A stretch of DNA of 64,000 bases from Parasphingopyxis lamellibrachiae (GCF_003385775.1 NZ_QRDP01000004.1:1730957-1794956); one strand, 5' to 3'; counted from the first letter of the stretch, positions 34,411-44,191 are shown. A program made the numbers and translations. The notes: a model not told the origin generated them from the letters alone.

Positions 34411-35892
34411 TCAGTGCGCTGCCGCGGTGTCCGCCACTTTCACGAAGGAGAGAAGGGCAAGGCCCAGGGCGAACAGGATTGCGATCGATGCCATGCCGAT
34501 CCGCTGGTTATTGAATGCGCTTGTGAAGACCTGCACGAGCAGCGGCCCCATCCAGACGGTTATCGTACCGGCGATCGCATAGAGACCGAAAAACTCGCCG
34601 CTTCGCCCCGGCGGCGCAAGCTGGACCAGCATCGCGCGGCTCGAGGAAATACTGGCGGTGGCGCTGACCGCGACGACACTCACCAGAGCGAGGAAAGTAA
34701 GATCGGAAAGCGTTTGGAATACCAGCCCGTCCCATATCTGATAATTGTCCATAAGCCCGAAAAACAGCGTCTCCTGGGTCACTGAAAGCTGCACCGCGAA
34801 CGCAACCACCATGCCGATAATTTCGATGATCAACGCTGCCTTCACGCCGACTTTGGTGTCGAGCCAGCCCCCGAACAACCCGCCGGCAAAGGCCCAGGCC
34901 GACGCGAAAATCGCATAGCTGATCATCTCGAGGAAGCCCCATTCGAGGAACAGCGCGACATAAACCGCCGCCAGTGCAAGCAGCGCCGCCATCGCGTCCG
35001 CATAGAACATGCGCGCGATGAGAAATTTGAACAGCTCGCGATATTTTGCCGCTTCGCGAACCGTGCGGACGACCGCTCTGGCGCCATCGATCACGGCCAC
35101 CGTCCAGCTTGCGCCCTTCACCCCCGGATCCTTGGCGTTCAGGAAAAAGGGAATGGAAAACAGGATCAGCCAGACAGCGCATAGCGGCCCGGTGATGCGC
35201 ACATGTTCGTACCGCTCCAGATCGAACCCGAACTGCGGCTCTGCAAACGGCCACTGAACCGCCGCCGGCAACACGAACAGCGCCACCAGCCCAAGAAACA
35301 TGATCGTTGCGGCAAGGTTGCCCAGCCCGAGACCCAATCCGGAGATCATCGGCAGGCGCTTCGGTTCGCCCGCCGCGCTGAGCATCGAATTGTGCATCAC
35401 TTCCGAATAGGTGAAACAGACATAGGCGATCACCAGAACCAGCATGACTGCGCCCGTCGGCAGTCCTTCTTCACCCGGAATCGCGTACCAGAGCAGCCAG
35501 GACATCAGGGCGATCGTGCCCAGCAGGAAAGCGAGCAGCGGTTTGCGTTTCCCGCCGCGGTCCAGCGCCGCGCCGAGAAAAGGCGCGGTCAGCGCGGCAA
35601 TGAGCCCCGCCCATTTGGTGACCGATGCTATCGCCGCCTGCCCCTGGGCATTGGCGGTCTGGGTCGCGGTTTCGGCATCGAGGCCGGCCAGCGCGCCGCT
35701 TGCCAATATGTCCGCGCCGATGATGTCGCGCGCGAAATAAGGCGCGAAAATATAGATGACGATGAGTATATAATAGGGATTGCGTGCCCATTCGAAGATC
35801 GCCCAGGCAAAACCGGTTTTGCCTAGCGCTCCGCCAACTCCAAAATTCGGCGTGGCGACGACTGGCCCCGAGGGCGGTGCGTTGGAGGCTAT
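34411..35892 (-). CDS. MFS transporter (UMF1-like) with apparent ATA start
   Basis: A 12-helix permease of about 493 residues. Helix 1 (FAWAIFEWARNPYYILIVIY) and following DRGGKRKPLLAFLLGTIAL are typical of the UMF1/autophagy-22-like MFS group. The first ATG/GTG/TTG in frame is a TTG at 35706, which would remove helix 1. Upstream the frame stays open with conserved sequence but no ATG, GTG or TTG. ATA at 35890-35892 (minus strand) lies seven bases after AAAGGA, so it is the best start, or a mutated ATG. Substrate unknown. It follows the HD-domain gene by 47 bases, probably in one operon. Confidence 0.8.
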   Translation of the reverse strand: MASNAPPSGPVVATPNFGVGGALGKTGFAWAIFEWARNPYYILIVIYIFAPYFARDIIGADILASGALAGLDAETATQTANAQGQAAIASVTKWAGLIAALTAPFLGAALDRGGKRKPLLAFLLGTIALMSWLLWYAIPGEEGLPTGAVMLVLVIAYVCFTYSEVMHNSMLSAAGEPKRLPMISGLGLGLGNLAATIMFLGLVALFVLPAAVQWPFAEPQFGFDLERYEHVRITGPLCAVWLILFSIPFFLNAKDPGVKGASWTVAVIDGARAVVRTVREAAKYRELFKFLIARMFYADAMAALLALAAVYVALFLEWGFLEMISYAIFASAWAFAGGLFGGWLDTKVGVKAALIIEIIGMVVAFAVQLSVTQETLFFGLMDNYQIWDGLVFQTLSDLTFLALVSVVAVSATASISSSRAMLVQLAPPGRSGEFFGLYAIAGTITVWMGPLLVQVFTSAFNNQRIGMASIAILFALGLALLSFVKVADTAAAH

Positions 35893-35939
35893 ATCGATAT
35901 CCTTCGAAAGACGGCTGGGGGAAGTCGGCCTTGTTCGGT

Positions 35940-36521
35940 CTACATCATCTTCGGCGTACCGAAGACCCGCATGATCTCCGGCTCGAAGCTCTCCAGGCTA
36001 TCGACCTCGAAGTCCGGGTCGAAAGCCGGGGCGTCCCATTCGTCTACGAGCTTGCAGGCAAGCCGATACCAGCTTGCATCCTTGTGATCTTCCCGCAGCG
36101 TCGTCGAGCGCCCCATATAGTTGTAATAATAGGCGCCCTGGAAATCCTGGTGATATTTGATGACGTGATAGAGGTCGTCATTGACATAGGGTTTGAGGAT
36201 TTCGGCGGCGATCGCCCCGTGATTGGGCACCGACATGGTCTTGCCGATATCGTGGCACAGCGCGGCGACCACTTCCTCATCGCTTGCGCCGGCGCGGCGG
36301 GCGAGCGTTGCCGTCATCAGGGAGTGCTGGAGCTGGTCGCAGCTGAAACCGAGCGTCAGTTCGCCAAGGTCGCGCAGATGCTGCAGGATCCGCTGGGGCG
36401 CCGATGTCTTATAATGGTCCTGATGTTCCTTGCCGATAATGGCCCAGTCTTCGGCCTTGCCATCCTGCATGCGCGTGAAGCCGCTGCTCGCCGATTCCTG
36501 CTCGGGTGCCTGGGTCGCCAT
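35940..36521 (-). CDS. HD-domain metalloprotein (PhnZ/MIOX-like or phosphohydrolase)
   Basis: A 193-residue HD superfamily protein. The possible metal ligands are His66 (LQHSLMTA), His90-Asp91 (LCHDIGKT), His101 (PNHGAI), His124 (KYHQDF) and Asp160 (KLVDEWD). Six ligands would fit a two-metal centre as in myo-inositol oxygenase and PhnZ rather than a mononuclear HD hydrolase. Substrate unknown. Start ATG at 36521 has GAGAAGGAT at good spacing. It leads the unit with the MFS transporter, so the transported compound may be its substrate (inference). Divergent from lgt. Confidence 0.78.
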   Translation of the reverse strand: MATQAPEQESASSGFTRMQDGKAEDWAIIGKEHQDHYKTSAPQRILQHLRDLGELTLGFSCDQLQHSLMTATLARRAGASDEEVVAALCHDIGKTMSVPNHGAIAAEILKPYVNDDLYHVIKYHQDFQGAYYYNYMGRSTTLREDHKDASWYRLACKLVDEWDAPAFDPDFEVDSLESFEPEIMRVFGTPKMM

Positions 36522-36619
36522 ATCCTTCTCTCCTGCGCCTTTTGCTTATCTTGCTTATCGCGGCGCTTTCCGTTTTCGATTGCCACCATTATGAAGGCAA
36601 AAAAGCAAGGGGGAAAGCC

Positions 36620-37504
36620 TTGGACTTTCTGGCAACGACAATATCCGCGACATTGACGACGGGCGCCGAATATCTGCGGTTCGAAGATCTCGGCCTTCAT
36701 GCCGTCGCGCTGAAAATAGGATTCTTCGAGCTTCGCTGGTACAGCCTCGCCTATATCGCCGGCATCGTTATCGGCTGGTGGTATCTGCTCCGGCTGATCG
36801 CCCAGCCCGGCGCCCCCATGGCCCGGCGCCATGCCGACGACCTGGTGTTCTACGCCACACTCGGCATTCTGATCGGCGGACGGCTCGGCTATGTCCTCTT
36901 CTACAAACCGGCCGAATATTTTGCCGATCCTGCCAGTATCATCAGGGTCTGGGATGGCGGCATGTCTTTCCATGGCGGGGTGATCGGCGTCAGCCTCGCG
37001 ATCCTCTTCATGGCCTGGAAGAACCGGCTGCACTGGCTGCGCATCCATGACTATGTAGCCTGCACCATCCCGTTCGGCCTGTTTTTCGGGCGGCTGGCGA
37101 ATTTCGTGAACGGCGAGCTTTGGGGCCGCACGACCGATGTGCCCTGGGCGATGATCTTCACCCGCGCCGGCGAAGAACCGCGCCACCCGAGCCAGCTCTA
37201 CGAAGCCGGGCTTGAAGGCATCCTCCTCTTCGCCCTGCTCTGGTTCATGTTCTGGAAGACGAACGCCCGCCATCAGCCGGGCAAGCTCGTCGGTATTTTC
37301 CTTGTCGGATATGGCCTTTCCCGCTTCGCAGTCGAGTTTTTCCGTCAGCCCGATGCCGGGCTTGAGCATCTCGCATGGGGGCTCTCGATGGGACAAACGC
37401 TGACTGTGCCGATGCTGATCGGTGGGCTCTGGCTGATCGCTACCGCGAAGGGACGGGCAGACGGGGTCAGGCCCGTGCCCGCAGAGCCGGATGCCTCCGC
37501 CTGA
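36620..37504 (+). CDS. lgt: Prolipoprotein diacylglyceryl transferase
   Basis: A 294-residue inner-membrane enzyme that moves diacylglyceryl from phosphatidylglycerol to the lipobox cysteine of prolipoproteins. Visible are about seven membrane segments, [17 protein letters not shown], the [14 protein letters not shown] signature and [16 protein letters not shown] at 36620 with AAGGGGG just upstream gives the normal length; the frame is open further upstream without family character. First gene of lgt-midA-pgeF, whose coding regions touch or nearly touch. Confidence 0.93.
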   Translation: MDFLATTISATLTTGAEYLRFEDLGLHAVALKIGFFELRWYSLAYIAGIVIGWWYLLRLIAQPGAPMARRHADDLVFYATLGILIGGRLGYVLFYKPAEYFADPASIIRVWDGGMSFHGGVIGVSLAILFMAWKNRLHWLRIHDYVACTIPFGLFFGRLANFVNGELWGRTTDVPWAMIFTRAGEEPRHPSQLYEAGLEGILLFALLWFMFWKTNARHQPGKLVGIFLVGYGLSRFAVEFFRQPDAGLEHLAWGLSMGQTLTVPMLIGGLWLIATAKGRADGVRPVPAEPDASA

Positions 37505-38561
37505 CGGACAATCGGCTGCCGATAAGCCGCTCGGCGAGAGACTGGCTGGCGTAATCGCGGCTGCCGGACCGATTTCCCTCGCCCAGTTCATGGCCGAGGC
37601 CAATGCCCATTATTATGCGACCCGCGATCCGTTGGGCGCGGACGGCGATTTCATTACCGCGCCAGAGATCAGCCAGATGTTCGGCGAGCTGGCCGGGCTG
37701 TGGCTCGCCGATCTCTGGTCGCGGGCCGGCGCACCCACCAATGCCCATTTCGCCGAGCTCGGTCCGGGCCGCGGCACGCTGGCGGAAGACGCGCTTCGGG
37801 CGATGCGCGCGGCGCGCTTCGAACCTCCTATCCATCTTGTGGAAACCAGTCCGGTGCTCCGCCACAATCAGGCGACACGGCTGCCTACCGCCCGTTGGCA
37901 CAACGATCTCGATGACTTGCCGGAGACGGGACCCTTACTCGTGATCGCCAACGAGTTTTTCGATGCGCTGCCGATCCGGCAGGTCCAGCGCTGCGCCTCC
38001 GGCTGGCATGAGATCATGGTCGACTATCAGGACGGTGCCTTCGTTCCGGTGACATCGGGCCCGCCGCTCGACACGCTGGTTCCGGAGCCGCTTGCCGATG
38101 CGCCGGAGGGCAGCGTGATCGAGATGTCGCCGCCAACCGAAAGCATCGCGCGCGCGCTGGCGGCGCGGATTGCCAAACAGGGCGGCGCCGCGCTGATCGT
38201 CGATTATGGCTATGAAGGCACGGTGACGGGCGACACGCTGCAAGCCGTTTCGCACCATGAGCATGCCGATATATTTACCGAACCGGGAGAACGCGATCTT
38301 ACCGCGCATGTCAATTTCAGCTCATTGGCGGGCATCGGGCGCGCAGCAGGGCTGACTGTGCATGGCCCGATCGGTCAGGGTGCCTGGCTGGAATCGCTCG
38401 GAATCGGCGCGCGTACAGCCGCGCTCGTCAAAGCCGCGCCGCACCGTCACGACGAGCTGATCTCCGCCCGGGATCGGCTCACCAAGCCCGAAGAGATGGG
38501 TACCCTGTTCAAGGCGATGGCACTGGTCGCACCGGATTGGCCGGCACCCGCCGCCTTCTGA
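37491..38561 (+). CDS. SAM-dependent methyltransferase, MidA/NDUFAF7 family
   Basis: A 356-residue protein of the family whose mitochondrial member NDUFAF7 dimethylates an arginine in complex I. Motifs include [29 protein letters not shown] (in pieces), the SAM-binding [15 protein letters not shown] and [14 protein letters not shown]. Bacterial function is less clear, probably protein-arginine methylation. It overlaps lgt by 14 bases, and pgeF follows after 70 bases; this order is common in sphingomonads. Confidence 0.9.
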   Translation: MPPPDGQSAADKPLGERLAGVIAAAGPISLAQFMAEANAHYYATRDPLGADGDFITAPEISQMFGELAGLWLADLWSRAGAPTNAHFAELGPGRGTLAEDALRAMRAARFEPPIHLVETSPVLRHNQATRLPTARWHNDLDDLPETGPLLVIANEFFDALPIRQVQRCASGWHEIMVDYQDGAFVPVTSGPPLDTLVPEPLADAPEGSVIEMSPPTESIARALAARIAKQGGAALIVDYGYEGTVTGDTLQAVSHHEHADIFTEPGERDLTAHVNFSSLAGIGRAAGLTVHGPIGQGAWLESLGIGARTAALVKAAPHRHDELISARDRLTKPEEMGTLFKAMALVAPDWPAPAAF

Positions 38562-38631
38562 TCGCCGCGCGTTGCAACCGCGAAAAACGCCGCTAAGAAG
38601 ACCGGCCCGACACTGAGCGGGCAGGAGATAT

Positions 38632-39396
38632 ATGGCCGCAAGAATAGAATCCATACACGCCGATGCGCTGAACGGCGTCGCCCACGGCTTTCTGGGCCGG
38701 GCCGGCGGCGTATCGACCGGCATTTTCGAAAGCCTCAATGTCGGGCTGGGATCGGACGACATAAGATCCAACGTCGAAATCAATCGCCGGCGCGCGGTAG
38801 AGGCGGTTTCGAAGGACGCTGCGCTCGTTACACTGCATCAGGTCCACTCCGCCGAGGCGGTTCAAATAACCCATGCTTTTCCGGATGATGACCGCCCCCA
38901 GGCCGATGCAATGGTAACGGACCGTCCGGGCCTCGCGCTGGGCATTCTCACCGCCGATTGCGCGCCGATATTGCTGGCCGACAAAGCAGCCGGCGTCATC
39001 GGCGCGGCGCATGCCGGCTGGAAAGGCGCGATGACCGGCGTCGCCAAATCGGTGGTCGAAGCGATGGAAGAACTGGGCGCGCAACGCGCGAGGATCGTCG
39101 CCGCTATCGGCCCGTGTATCGGGCGCGGATCCTATGAAGTCGACAGCGATTTCCGGAAGCGCTTCGAGGCTATCGAACCCGAAAATGCGCAATATTTTCG
39201 CGACGGGGCGCCCGGCCATCATTATTTCGACCTGGAAGCCTATGTCGCCGCCTGGCTGGCCTTTGCCGGCATTGGCACTGTCGAAGCCCTCGGCATCGAC
39301 ACCTATACCAATGAAGACCGATTCTTCAGCTATCGCCGCGCCACCCATCGCGACGAACCCGACTATGGCCGCCACATCTCGATAATCGCACTTTGA
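38632..39396 (+). CDS. pgeF: Peptidoglycan editing factor / multicopper-type laccase-domain protein
   Basis: A 254-residue YfiH/PgeF family protein. The metal-site residues are present: His in VTLHQVHSAEAV, Cys in LTADCAPILLAD and His in AAHAGWKGAMTGV. Family members have been reported as laccase-like oxidases, as adenosine/purine nucleoside phosphorylases, and as proofreaders of peptidoglycan precursors, so the activity here is open. AGGAGA stands six bases before the ATG. Third gene of the lgt unit. Confidence 0.93.
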   Translation: MAARIESIHADALNGVAHGFLGRAGGVSTGIFESLNVGLGSDDIRSNVEINRRRAVEAVSKDAALVTLHQVHSAEAVQITHAFPDDDRPQADAMVTDRPGLALGILTADCAPILLADKAAGVIGAAHAGWKGAMTGVAKSVVEAMEELGAQRARIVAAIGPCIGRGSYEVDSDFRKRFEAIEPENAQYFRDGAPGHHYFDLEAYVAAWLAFAGIGTVEALGIDTYTNEDRFFSYRRATHRDEPDYGRHISIIAL

Positions 39397-39466
39397 CACG
39401 CCGCTGCATTGCCACCTTCGCGAAGCCGGCAAATGATGTTAGGCGAGCTGCGGGGGGAATGACGGA

Positions 39467-40873
39467 ATGACAGCCAGGCAATACGGGTTTTTCGGCGGGC
39501 TCGCCCTGTTCATTACCCTGCTTTTGCTACCGGCCCCCGAAGGCATGCCCGTCGAGGCCTGGCGCGTGGCCGCGCTGGTTGCCCTGATGGCCAGCTGGTG
39601 GATGACCGAAGCGCTGCCGCTGACAGCCACCGCGCTTCTCCCTTTCGTCGCGCTTCCTTTCATGACCTCGATGACCACCAATGAAGTGGCGGCAACCTAT
39701 TATTCGCCGATCCTGTTTCTGATCCTTGGCGGCGCATTCCTGGCGCTTGCCATCGAACGGACCGGCCTGCACCGTCGCCTGGCGCTCGCGATCATCGGCC
39801 GGGCCGGGAAAACCGCCTGGGGCCTGCTCTTCGCCTTCATGGCAGCGACCGCAATCCTGTCGATGATCGTCTCCAACACCTCGACGACCCTGATCATGGT
39901 GCCGATCGCCATCGCCGTGCTTGCCGCGGGCGGCGTCGCTGAAGGCGAGACGAAGGGCTTTGCCGGGGCGCTGCTCATGGGTATCGCCTTTGCCGCATCG
40001 ATCGGCGGTATCGGGACGCTGGTGGGATCGCCGACAAACGCCATCGCGGCCGGGCTGATCAACCGGACCACCGGTACGGAAATCGATTTCCTGACCTGGG
40101 CGAAGTTCGGCCTGCCGGTCGTTGCCGTTGGTATTCCGCTCTGTCTGTTCATATTGATCCGGACCCAGCGGGTCACCCGGATGGCATTCGATATTGCCGC
40201 CGCGAAGATCGCCATTGGTGATCCCGGGGCGTGGTCCGGAGCTGAGAAAAGGCTCGTGCCGGTAATCATGCTCGTCGTTGCCGGCTGGGTCGTCCTCCCT
40301 TTCATCAAAACCTATCTGCCCGACGGCGCTATCCATGACGGCACGATCGCCATTCTTGGCGGCTTGCTCCTGTTCGTGCTCCCCGACGGCAGCGGCAGGC
40401 CAATGCTCAACTGGCCGGAAGCCAATCGTGCACCCTGGGGCGTGATCATGCTCTTTGGCGGCGGGCTGGCGCTGGCATCGGGCATAATCGCATCCGGCCT
40501 GGGCACCTGGCTGGGCGAAGCGCTGGAGCCGCTTCAGACCGTGCCGGTGATCATCATTGCGCTGGCCGTGACGGCGCTGGTTGTGCTGATCACTGAATTC
40601 GCCTCCAATGTCGCTACCGCCAGCGGCGTCATGCCCGTTATCGCTGCGTTGATTGTCGCAACGGGCGCCGATCCGATGCTGCTCGCCATGCCAGCGGCAA
40701 TGGCGGCAAGTTGGGGCTTTATGCTGCCCTCCGGCACGGGGCCGAACGCTATTGCATGGGCATCGGGCCACATCGCCCTGCCCAGCATGTTGAAATCCGG
40801 ATTTCTATTGGATATTTGCGGTATTCCGATGATCGTCCTGCTGACATGGGGCGTCTCGACCTTGGCCGGTTGA
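39467..40873 (+). CDS. SLC13/DASS family sodium-coupled carboxylate transporter
   Basis: A 468-residue inner-membrane transporter of the divalent anion:sodium symporter group. Motifs are SNTSTTLIMVPIAIAV (the first SNT site), GGIGTLVGSPTNAIAAG and, in the C-terminal half, EFASNVATASGVMPV (second site). About eleven membrane segments plus two hairpins are predicted. It likely takes up succinate, malate or related C4-acids. The structured leader of the next gene begins nine bases after its stop. Confidence 0.92.
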   Translation: MTARQYGFFGGLALFITLLLLPAPEGMPVEAWRVAALVALMASWWMTEALPLTATALLPFVALPFMTSMTTNEVAATYYSPILFLILGGAFLALAIERTGLHRRLALAIIGRAGKTAWGLLFAFMAATAILSMIVSNTSTTLIMVPIAIAVLAAGGVAEGETKGFAGALLMGIAFAASIGGIGTLVGSPTNAIAAGLINRTTGTEIDFLTWAKFGLPVVAVGIPLCLFILIRTQRVTRMAFDIAAAKIAIGDPGAWSGAEKRLVPVIMLVVAGWVVLPFIKTYLPDGAIHDGTIAILGGLLLFVLPDGSGRPMLNWPEANRAPWGVIMLFGGGLALASGIIASGLGTWLGEALEPLQTVPVIIIALAVTALVVLITEFASNVATASGVMPVIAALIVATGADPMLLAMPAAMAASWGFMLPSGTGPNAIAWASGHIALPSMLKSGFLLDICGIPMIVLLTWGVSTLAG

Positions 40874-40881
40874 GGGAGATG

Positions 40882-40957
40882 CGCTCCTTGGAGGTAGGAG
40901 CCCTGGCCCTCGCCGTCTCATTGAGCTCCTGCCTTCCTAGGAGCGTAAACAGGAAGG
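40882..40957 (+). promoter_or_regulatory. Structured leader with Shine-Dalgarno-complementary loop (riboswitch or attenuator candidate)
   Basis: Two arms (40882-40901 and 40925-40945) can form one long hairpin with one bulge and few mismatches. Each arm also folds alone into a GCTCCT/AGGAGC stem (40883-40901 and 40925-40944), so the structures exclude each other. The loop of the second small hairpin, CCTTCCT (40932-40938), is exactly complementary to the Shine-Dalgarno AGGAAGG (40951-40957) of the next gene. It does not match the SAM-II consensus I know. Confidence 0.5.
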
Positions 40958-40963
40958 AGCCAC

Positions 40964-42319
40964 ATGATGGCTGATACCCCCGAACAATCTGGCGACAATC
41001 CCGATTCGACTCCGGCCGATTTCGCGGGCACGACCCCGCGCCGCAAACCCAAACCCGAGATCGAAAAGATCGGCAATCGCAAGCTGAAGCCAGCCACATT
41101 GATGATGGGCCATGGCTATGATCCGGTGCTTTCCGAAGGCTCTCTGAAGCCGCCGATATTCCTGACATCCACCTTTGCGTTCGAGAATGCGGCCGCAGGC
41201 AAGCGCCATTTCGAAGGCATCACCGGCAAGCGGCCCGGCGGCGCGGAAGGCCTTGTCTATTCACGCTTTAACGGCCCGAACCAGGAAATCTGCGAAGACC
41301 GGCTTTCCGTCTGGGAAGAAGCGGAAGAAGCGCTCGTCTTCTCCAGCGGCATGTCCGCCATCGCCACCGTGCTCCTCGCCAATGTCAATCAGGGCGATGT
41401 CGTCGTCCATTCCGGCCCGCTCTATGCCGCGACAGAAACGCTGATCAACCGCGTGCTCGGCCGCTTTGGCGTTACCTTCCTCGATTTTCCCGCTGGCGCC
41501 AGCCGCGAGGAGGTCGATACCCTGCTCGAAAAAGCCAAGACCATGGCGACGGGATCGGGCAAGGTCGCGATCGTTTATCTCGAAAGCCCGGCCAACCCGA
41601 CCAATGCGCTGGTCGATATCGAAATGGTCAGGGAAGCGCGCGACGCAGCCTTTGGCGCGGACGGCCCGCCGATCGCCATGGACAACACGTTCCTCGGCCC
41701 GCTCTGGCAGCAGCCGCTCAAGCACGGCGCGGATATCTCCATCTACAGCCTCACCAAATATGTGGGCGGGCACAGCGATCTCGTCGCCGGCGGCGTGATG
41801 GGCTCCAAGGCGCATCTCGATCCGATCCGCGCGATGCGCAACACGATCGGCACGATCACCGATCCCAACACTGCCTGGATGCTGCTCCGCAGCCTGGAAA
41901 CGGTGGAACTGCGCATGACGCGGGCCGGCGAGAATGCCGAAAAGGTCTGCGCCTTCCTGCGCGATCACCCTAAGGTGGAAGGGCTCGGCTATCTCGGTTT
42001 CCTCGAAGAAGGATCGAGCCAGCGCGATATCTACGACCGGCACTGTTCTGGTGCGGGCTCGACCTTTTCTGTGTTCATCAAGGGCGGCGAGGAAGAGAGT
42101 TTCCGCTTTCTCGATGCACTGAAGATCGCCAAGCTCGCGGTCAGCCTGGGCGGCACGGAAACGCTGGCCAGCCATCCGGCGGCGATGACCCATCTGTCGG
42201 TGCCCGACGACCGCAAGGCTGCGCTCGGCATCACTGACAATCTGGTGCGCGTCTCGATCGGCGTCGAGGACGCCGACGACCTGATCGCTGACTTCATGCA
42301 GGCGCTGGAGCAGGTTTAG
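40964..42319 (+). CDS. Cystathionine gamma-synthase/methionine gamma-lyase family PLP enzyme
   Basis: A 451-residue enzyme of the Cys/Met metabolism PLP family. Visible are the substrate loop LVYSRFNGPNQEICEDRLSV, the PLP-ring region FSSGMSAIATVLL, AMDNTFLGPLWQQPLKHGAD and the Schiff-base Lys in IYSLTKYVGGHSDLVAGG. An extra N-terminal 50 residues is rich in Pro/Lys. It could be cystathionine gamma-synthase, beta/gamma-lyase or a related sulfhydrylase; sequence alone does not decide. It sits behind the structured leader above, so methionine- or sulfur-dependent control is plausible. Confidence 0.88.
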   Translation: MMADTPEQSGDNPDSTPADFAGTTPRRKPKPEIEKIGNRKLKPATLMMGHGYDPVLSEGSLKPPIFLTSTFAFENAAAGKRHFEGITGKRPGGAEGLVYSRFNGPNQEICEDRLSVWEEAEEALVFSSGMSAIATVLLANVNQGDVVVHSGPLYAATETLINRVLGRFGVTFLDFPAGASREEVDTLLEKAKTMATGSGKVAIVYLESPANPTNALVDIEMVREARDAAFGADGPPIAMDNTFLGPLWQQPLKHGADISIYSLTKYVGGHSDLVAGGVMGSKAHLDPIRAMRNTIGTITDPNTAWMLLRSLETVELRMTRAGENAEKVCAFLRDHPKVEGLGYLGFLEEGSSQRDIYDRHCSGAGSTFSVFIKGGEEESFRFLDALKIAKLAVSLGGTETLASHPAAMTHLSVPDDRKAALGITDNLVRVSIGVEDADDLIADFMQALEQV

Positions 42320-42322
42320 ACC

Positions 42323-43642
42323 TCAATCCTCGATCGGCATTCGGATATCCGCTCGCCCATAAGGCGGCGAGCGGATATCCAGCATAGTGTCCGCAATCAG
42401 GCGGAAATAGCCCTCGGTAAACTGGGTATAGCGCCGCGAACCGTCCGGAAGTTGCTCAAACTCGACCATGCCATGATCGGTATTCGGATAGAGCGCGGTT
42501 GTGATCGGGAAGCCCTCCGCCTGCAGCGATGCAAGGCGTTCCTGCGTCACAAGGCCCGGCGCGGCCGTATCGTTGGCCGCAATGACCCAGAGCTGCGGGA
42601 CCGTGATCGTCCGCAGAACGGCTATCGGATCGTGGCGCCAAAGCACTCCTGAATCTTCGAAATCCCCGGCAACGCCTCGACGCAGACCGGTCTCGCTGGC
42701 GCGCAAAATATCTCCGGTGAACTCGCCCTCGATCGATTGGAACCAGACCTCACCCCCAAAGCGCGCCTTGACCTCGACAAGCGCTTCGAACCCGCTGGTG
42801 AAATGACTGCCAACGATTTCGCCCGTCGCTCGCGTTACCGCGCGCGCATCGGCCAGAACATCCTCGCCATATCCGGCACGCCGCAACTCATCATAAACCT
42901 GCTCAGCATCCTCTTCGAGCGGTGACAGGACGAGACCAAAGCCGATTACCAGAAACTCGGCACCCGCCCTGTTGGCCGCAAGCGGCGCAACCCAGCCGCC
43001 CTGGCTACCGCCGAATAGCCCAAACCGTTCATATCGCCCGGTCGCCAGTCGCCGCGCTTCCGCAGCTGCGGCAACGACATCGCTGGCCAGAAGTTCGAAA
43101 TTTTGGGTGTAACTACCCTCGGATTGCCCCGTCCCGCGCTTGTCATAGACAAACACCGATACACCCTGAGCGGCCAGCAGAAGGGGATAGTAGGAATTGC
43201 CGACGGTTGGCGTGCTTTCCGATCCATGGACGAACACGACGAGAGGTCGCGCGTGATCGGCTTCCCTGACAGGCTCTATCAATCGGCCAGCAAGATTCAG
43301 TTCACCACTGCGAAAAACGGTATCCGTCTCCACCGTTTGAATTTCCCGAAGTGCCGCTCGCGGGGTGGTTTGCCATTGGCCGTCCACGCATTGAAGGGCC
43401 GCCTCTGCATCGCCGATGACACCGCGTCGGCCATCAACGAAAGTGTAACGGGTCGTCCGCTCGCCGGGTTCCATCTCGCGGTCGTAAACGACTGCAATCT
43501 CTCGCTCATTGCCGTAGATGCCGAGATCGCAGCTCGCACGCACTTGGGGATGATGGGCGCAAGCCATCAAAAGACCAAAGAACGGCAGAAAAAATCCCGC
43601 CTTGAGGCGAACCAAGTGACGGTAGGACATATCTGTTTTCAT
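42323..43642 (-). CDS. Alpha/beta hydrolase lipoprotein
   Basis: A 439-residue exported hydrolase. The start at 43642 gives a signal ending FGLLMAC, a lipobox. The middle part is a dienelactone hydrolase/peptidase-S9-like fold: VVFVHGSESTPTVGNSYY, DKRGTGQSEG, the serine in LFGGSQGGWVAPLAA, an Asp in VIAANDTAAPG and the His of NTDHGMVEF. The substrate is unknown. It lies 40 bases downstream of a MarR gene, probably in one operon under its control. An internal ATG at 43630 is the alternative start. Confidence 0.86.
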   Translation of the reverse strand: MKTDMSYRHLVRLKAGFFLPFFGLLMACAHHPQVRASCDLGIYGNEREIAVVYDREMEPGERTTRYTFVDGRRGVIGDAEAALQCVDGQWQTTPRAALREIQTVETDTVFRSGELNLAGRLIEPVREADHARPLVVFVHGSESTPTVGNSYYPLLLAAQGVSVFVYDKRGTGQSEGSYTQNFELLASDVVAAAAEARRLATGRYERFGLFGGSQGGWVAPLAANRAGAEFLVIGFGLVLSPLEEDAEQVYDELRRAGYGEDVLADARAVTRATGEIVGSHFTSGFEALVEVKARFGGEVWFQSIEGEFTGDILRASETGLRRGVAGDFEDSGVLWRHDPIAVLRTITVPQLWVIAANDTAAPGLVTQERLASLQAEGFPITTALYPNTDHGMVEFEQLPDGSRRYTQFTEGYFRLIADTMLDIRSPPYGRADIRMPIED

Positions 43643-43682
43643 GATTTTCAGCTCGACAATAGGAGGGATTGAGATCTGTGCG

Positions 43683-44162
43683 TCAGCGCTCGTACAGGGG
43701 GATTCTGGACAGGCTTTTCTCGGCGAGCTCGATCGCATCCATCAGATCGAAGCCCAGTTCCTGATTGAGAGTGCTGAGGGTGCGGGCAACCTCGCGACTG
43801 ACCCGTTCGACGATCTTGGCATCTGCGCGACCATCGGATGTTAGTCGGCAGAGTTTCCGGCGCTCGTCATCCGGATCGACAGAAACCGCCAATAGGCCGA
43901 GCTTTTCCAACGGACCGATACGAGATGCGACAAGTTGGTGCGACTGACCATCGCGCCGCGCCATGTCCGCGATACTCGCCTCGCCATGCTTCAAGAGAAA
44001 CAACATCACAGACACAGACCGGCCTGGCGTTTGCGCGCCAGCATGGATCAACATCGCCTTAGTCTGCCGTCCGATCAGCGTGTCCAACCGACTAGCCAGA
44101 TGACCGAGAAAGGCAGGCCTGATTTCAGACAGGTAGGAAAAAGCGCGATCATGATCCACCAT
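43683..44162 (-). CDS. MarR family regulator
   Basis: A 159-residue winged-helix repressor: VMLFLLKHGEASIADMARRDGQSHQL (in pieces) and RIGPLEKLGLLAVSVDPDDERRKLCRL for the wing. ATG at 44162 with GGAAG eleven bases upstream is chosen; a GTG at 44174 would add four residues. A palindromic operator lies 30 bases upstream. It probably represses itself and the hydrolase lipoprotein gene downstream until a ligand is present. Unrelated in detail to the MarR gene at 887-1366. Confidence 0.86.
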   Translation of the reverse strand: MVDHDRAFSYLSEIRPAFLGHLASRLDTLIGRQTKAMLIHAGAQTPGRSVSVMLFLLKHGEASIADMARRDGQSHQLVASRIGPLEKLGLLAVSVDPDDERRKLCRLTSDGRADAKIVERVSREVARTLSTLNQELGFDLMDAIELAEKSLSRIPLYER

Positions 44163-44191
44163 TGTATAAGTCACTTCCGGTTACCAAACAT

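Noticed and set aside
40879-40974. Possible 31-codon leader peptide before the Cys/Met PLP gene
   Set aside because: It has no run of Met or Cys codons, and its Shine-Dalgarno would be too close to the ATG. RNA folding explains the sequence better.
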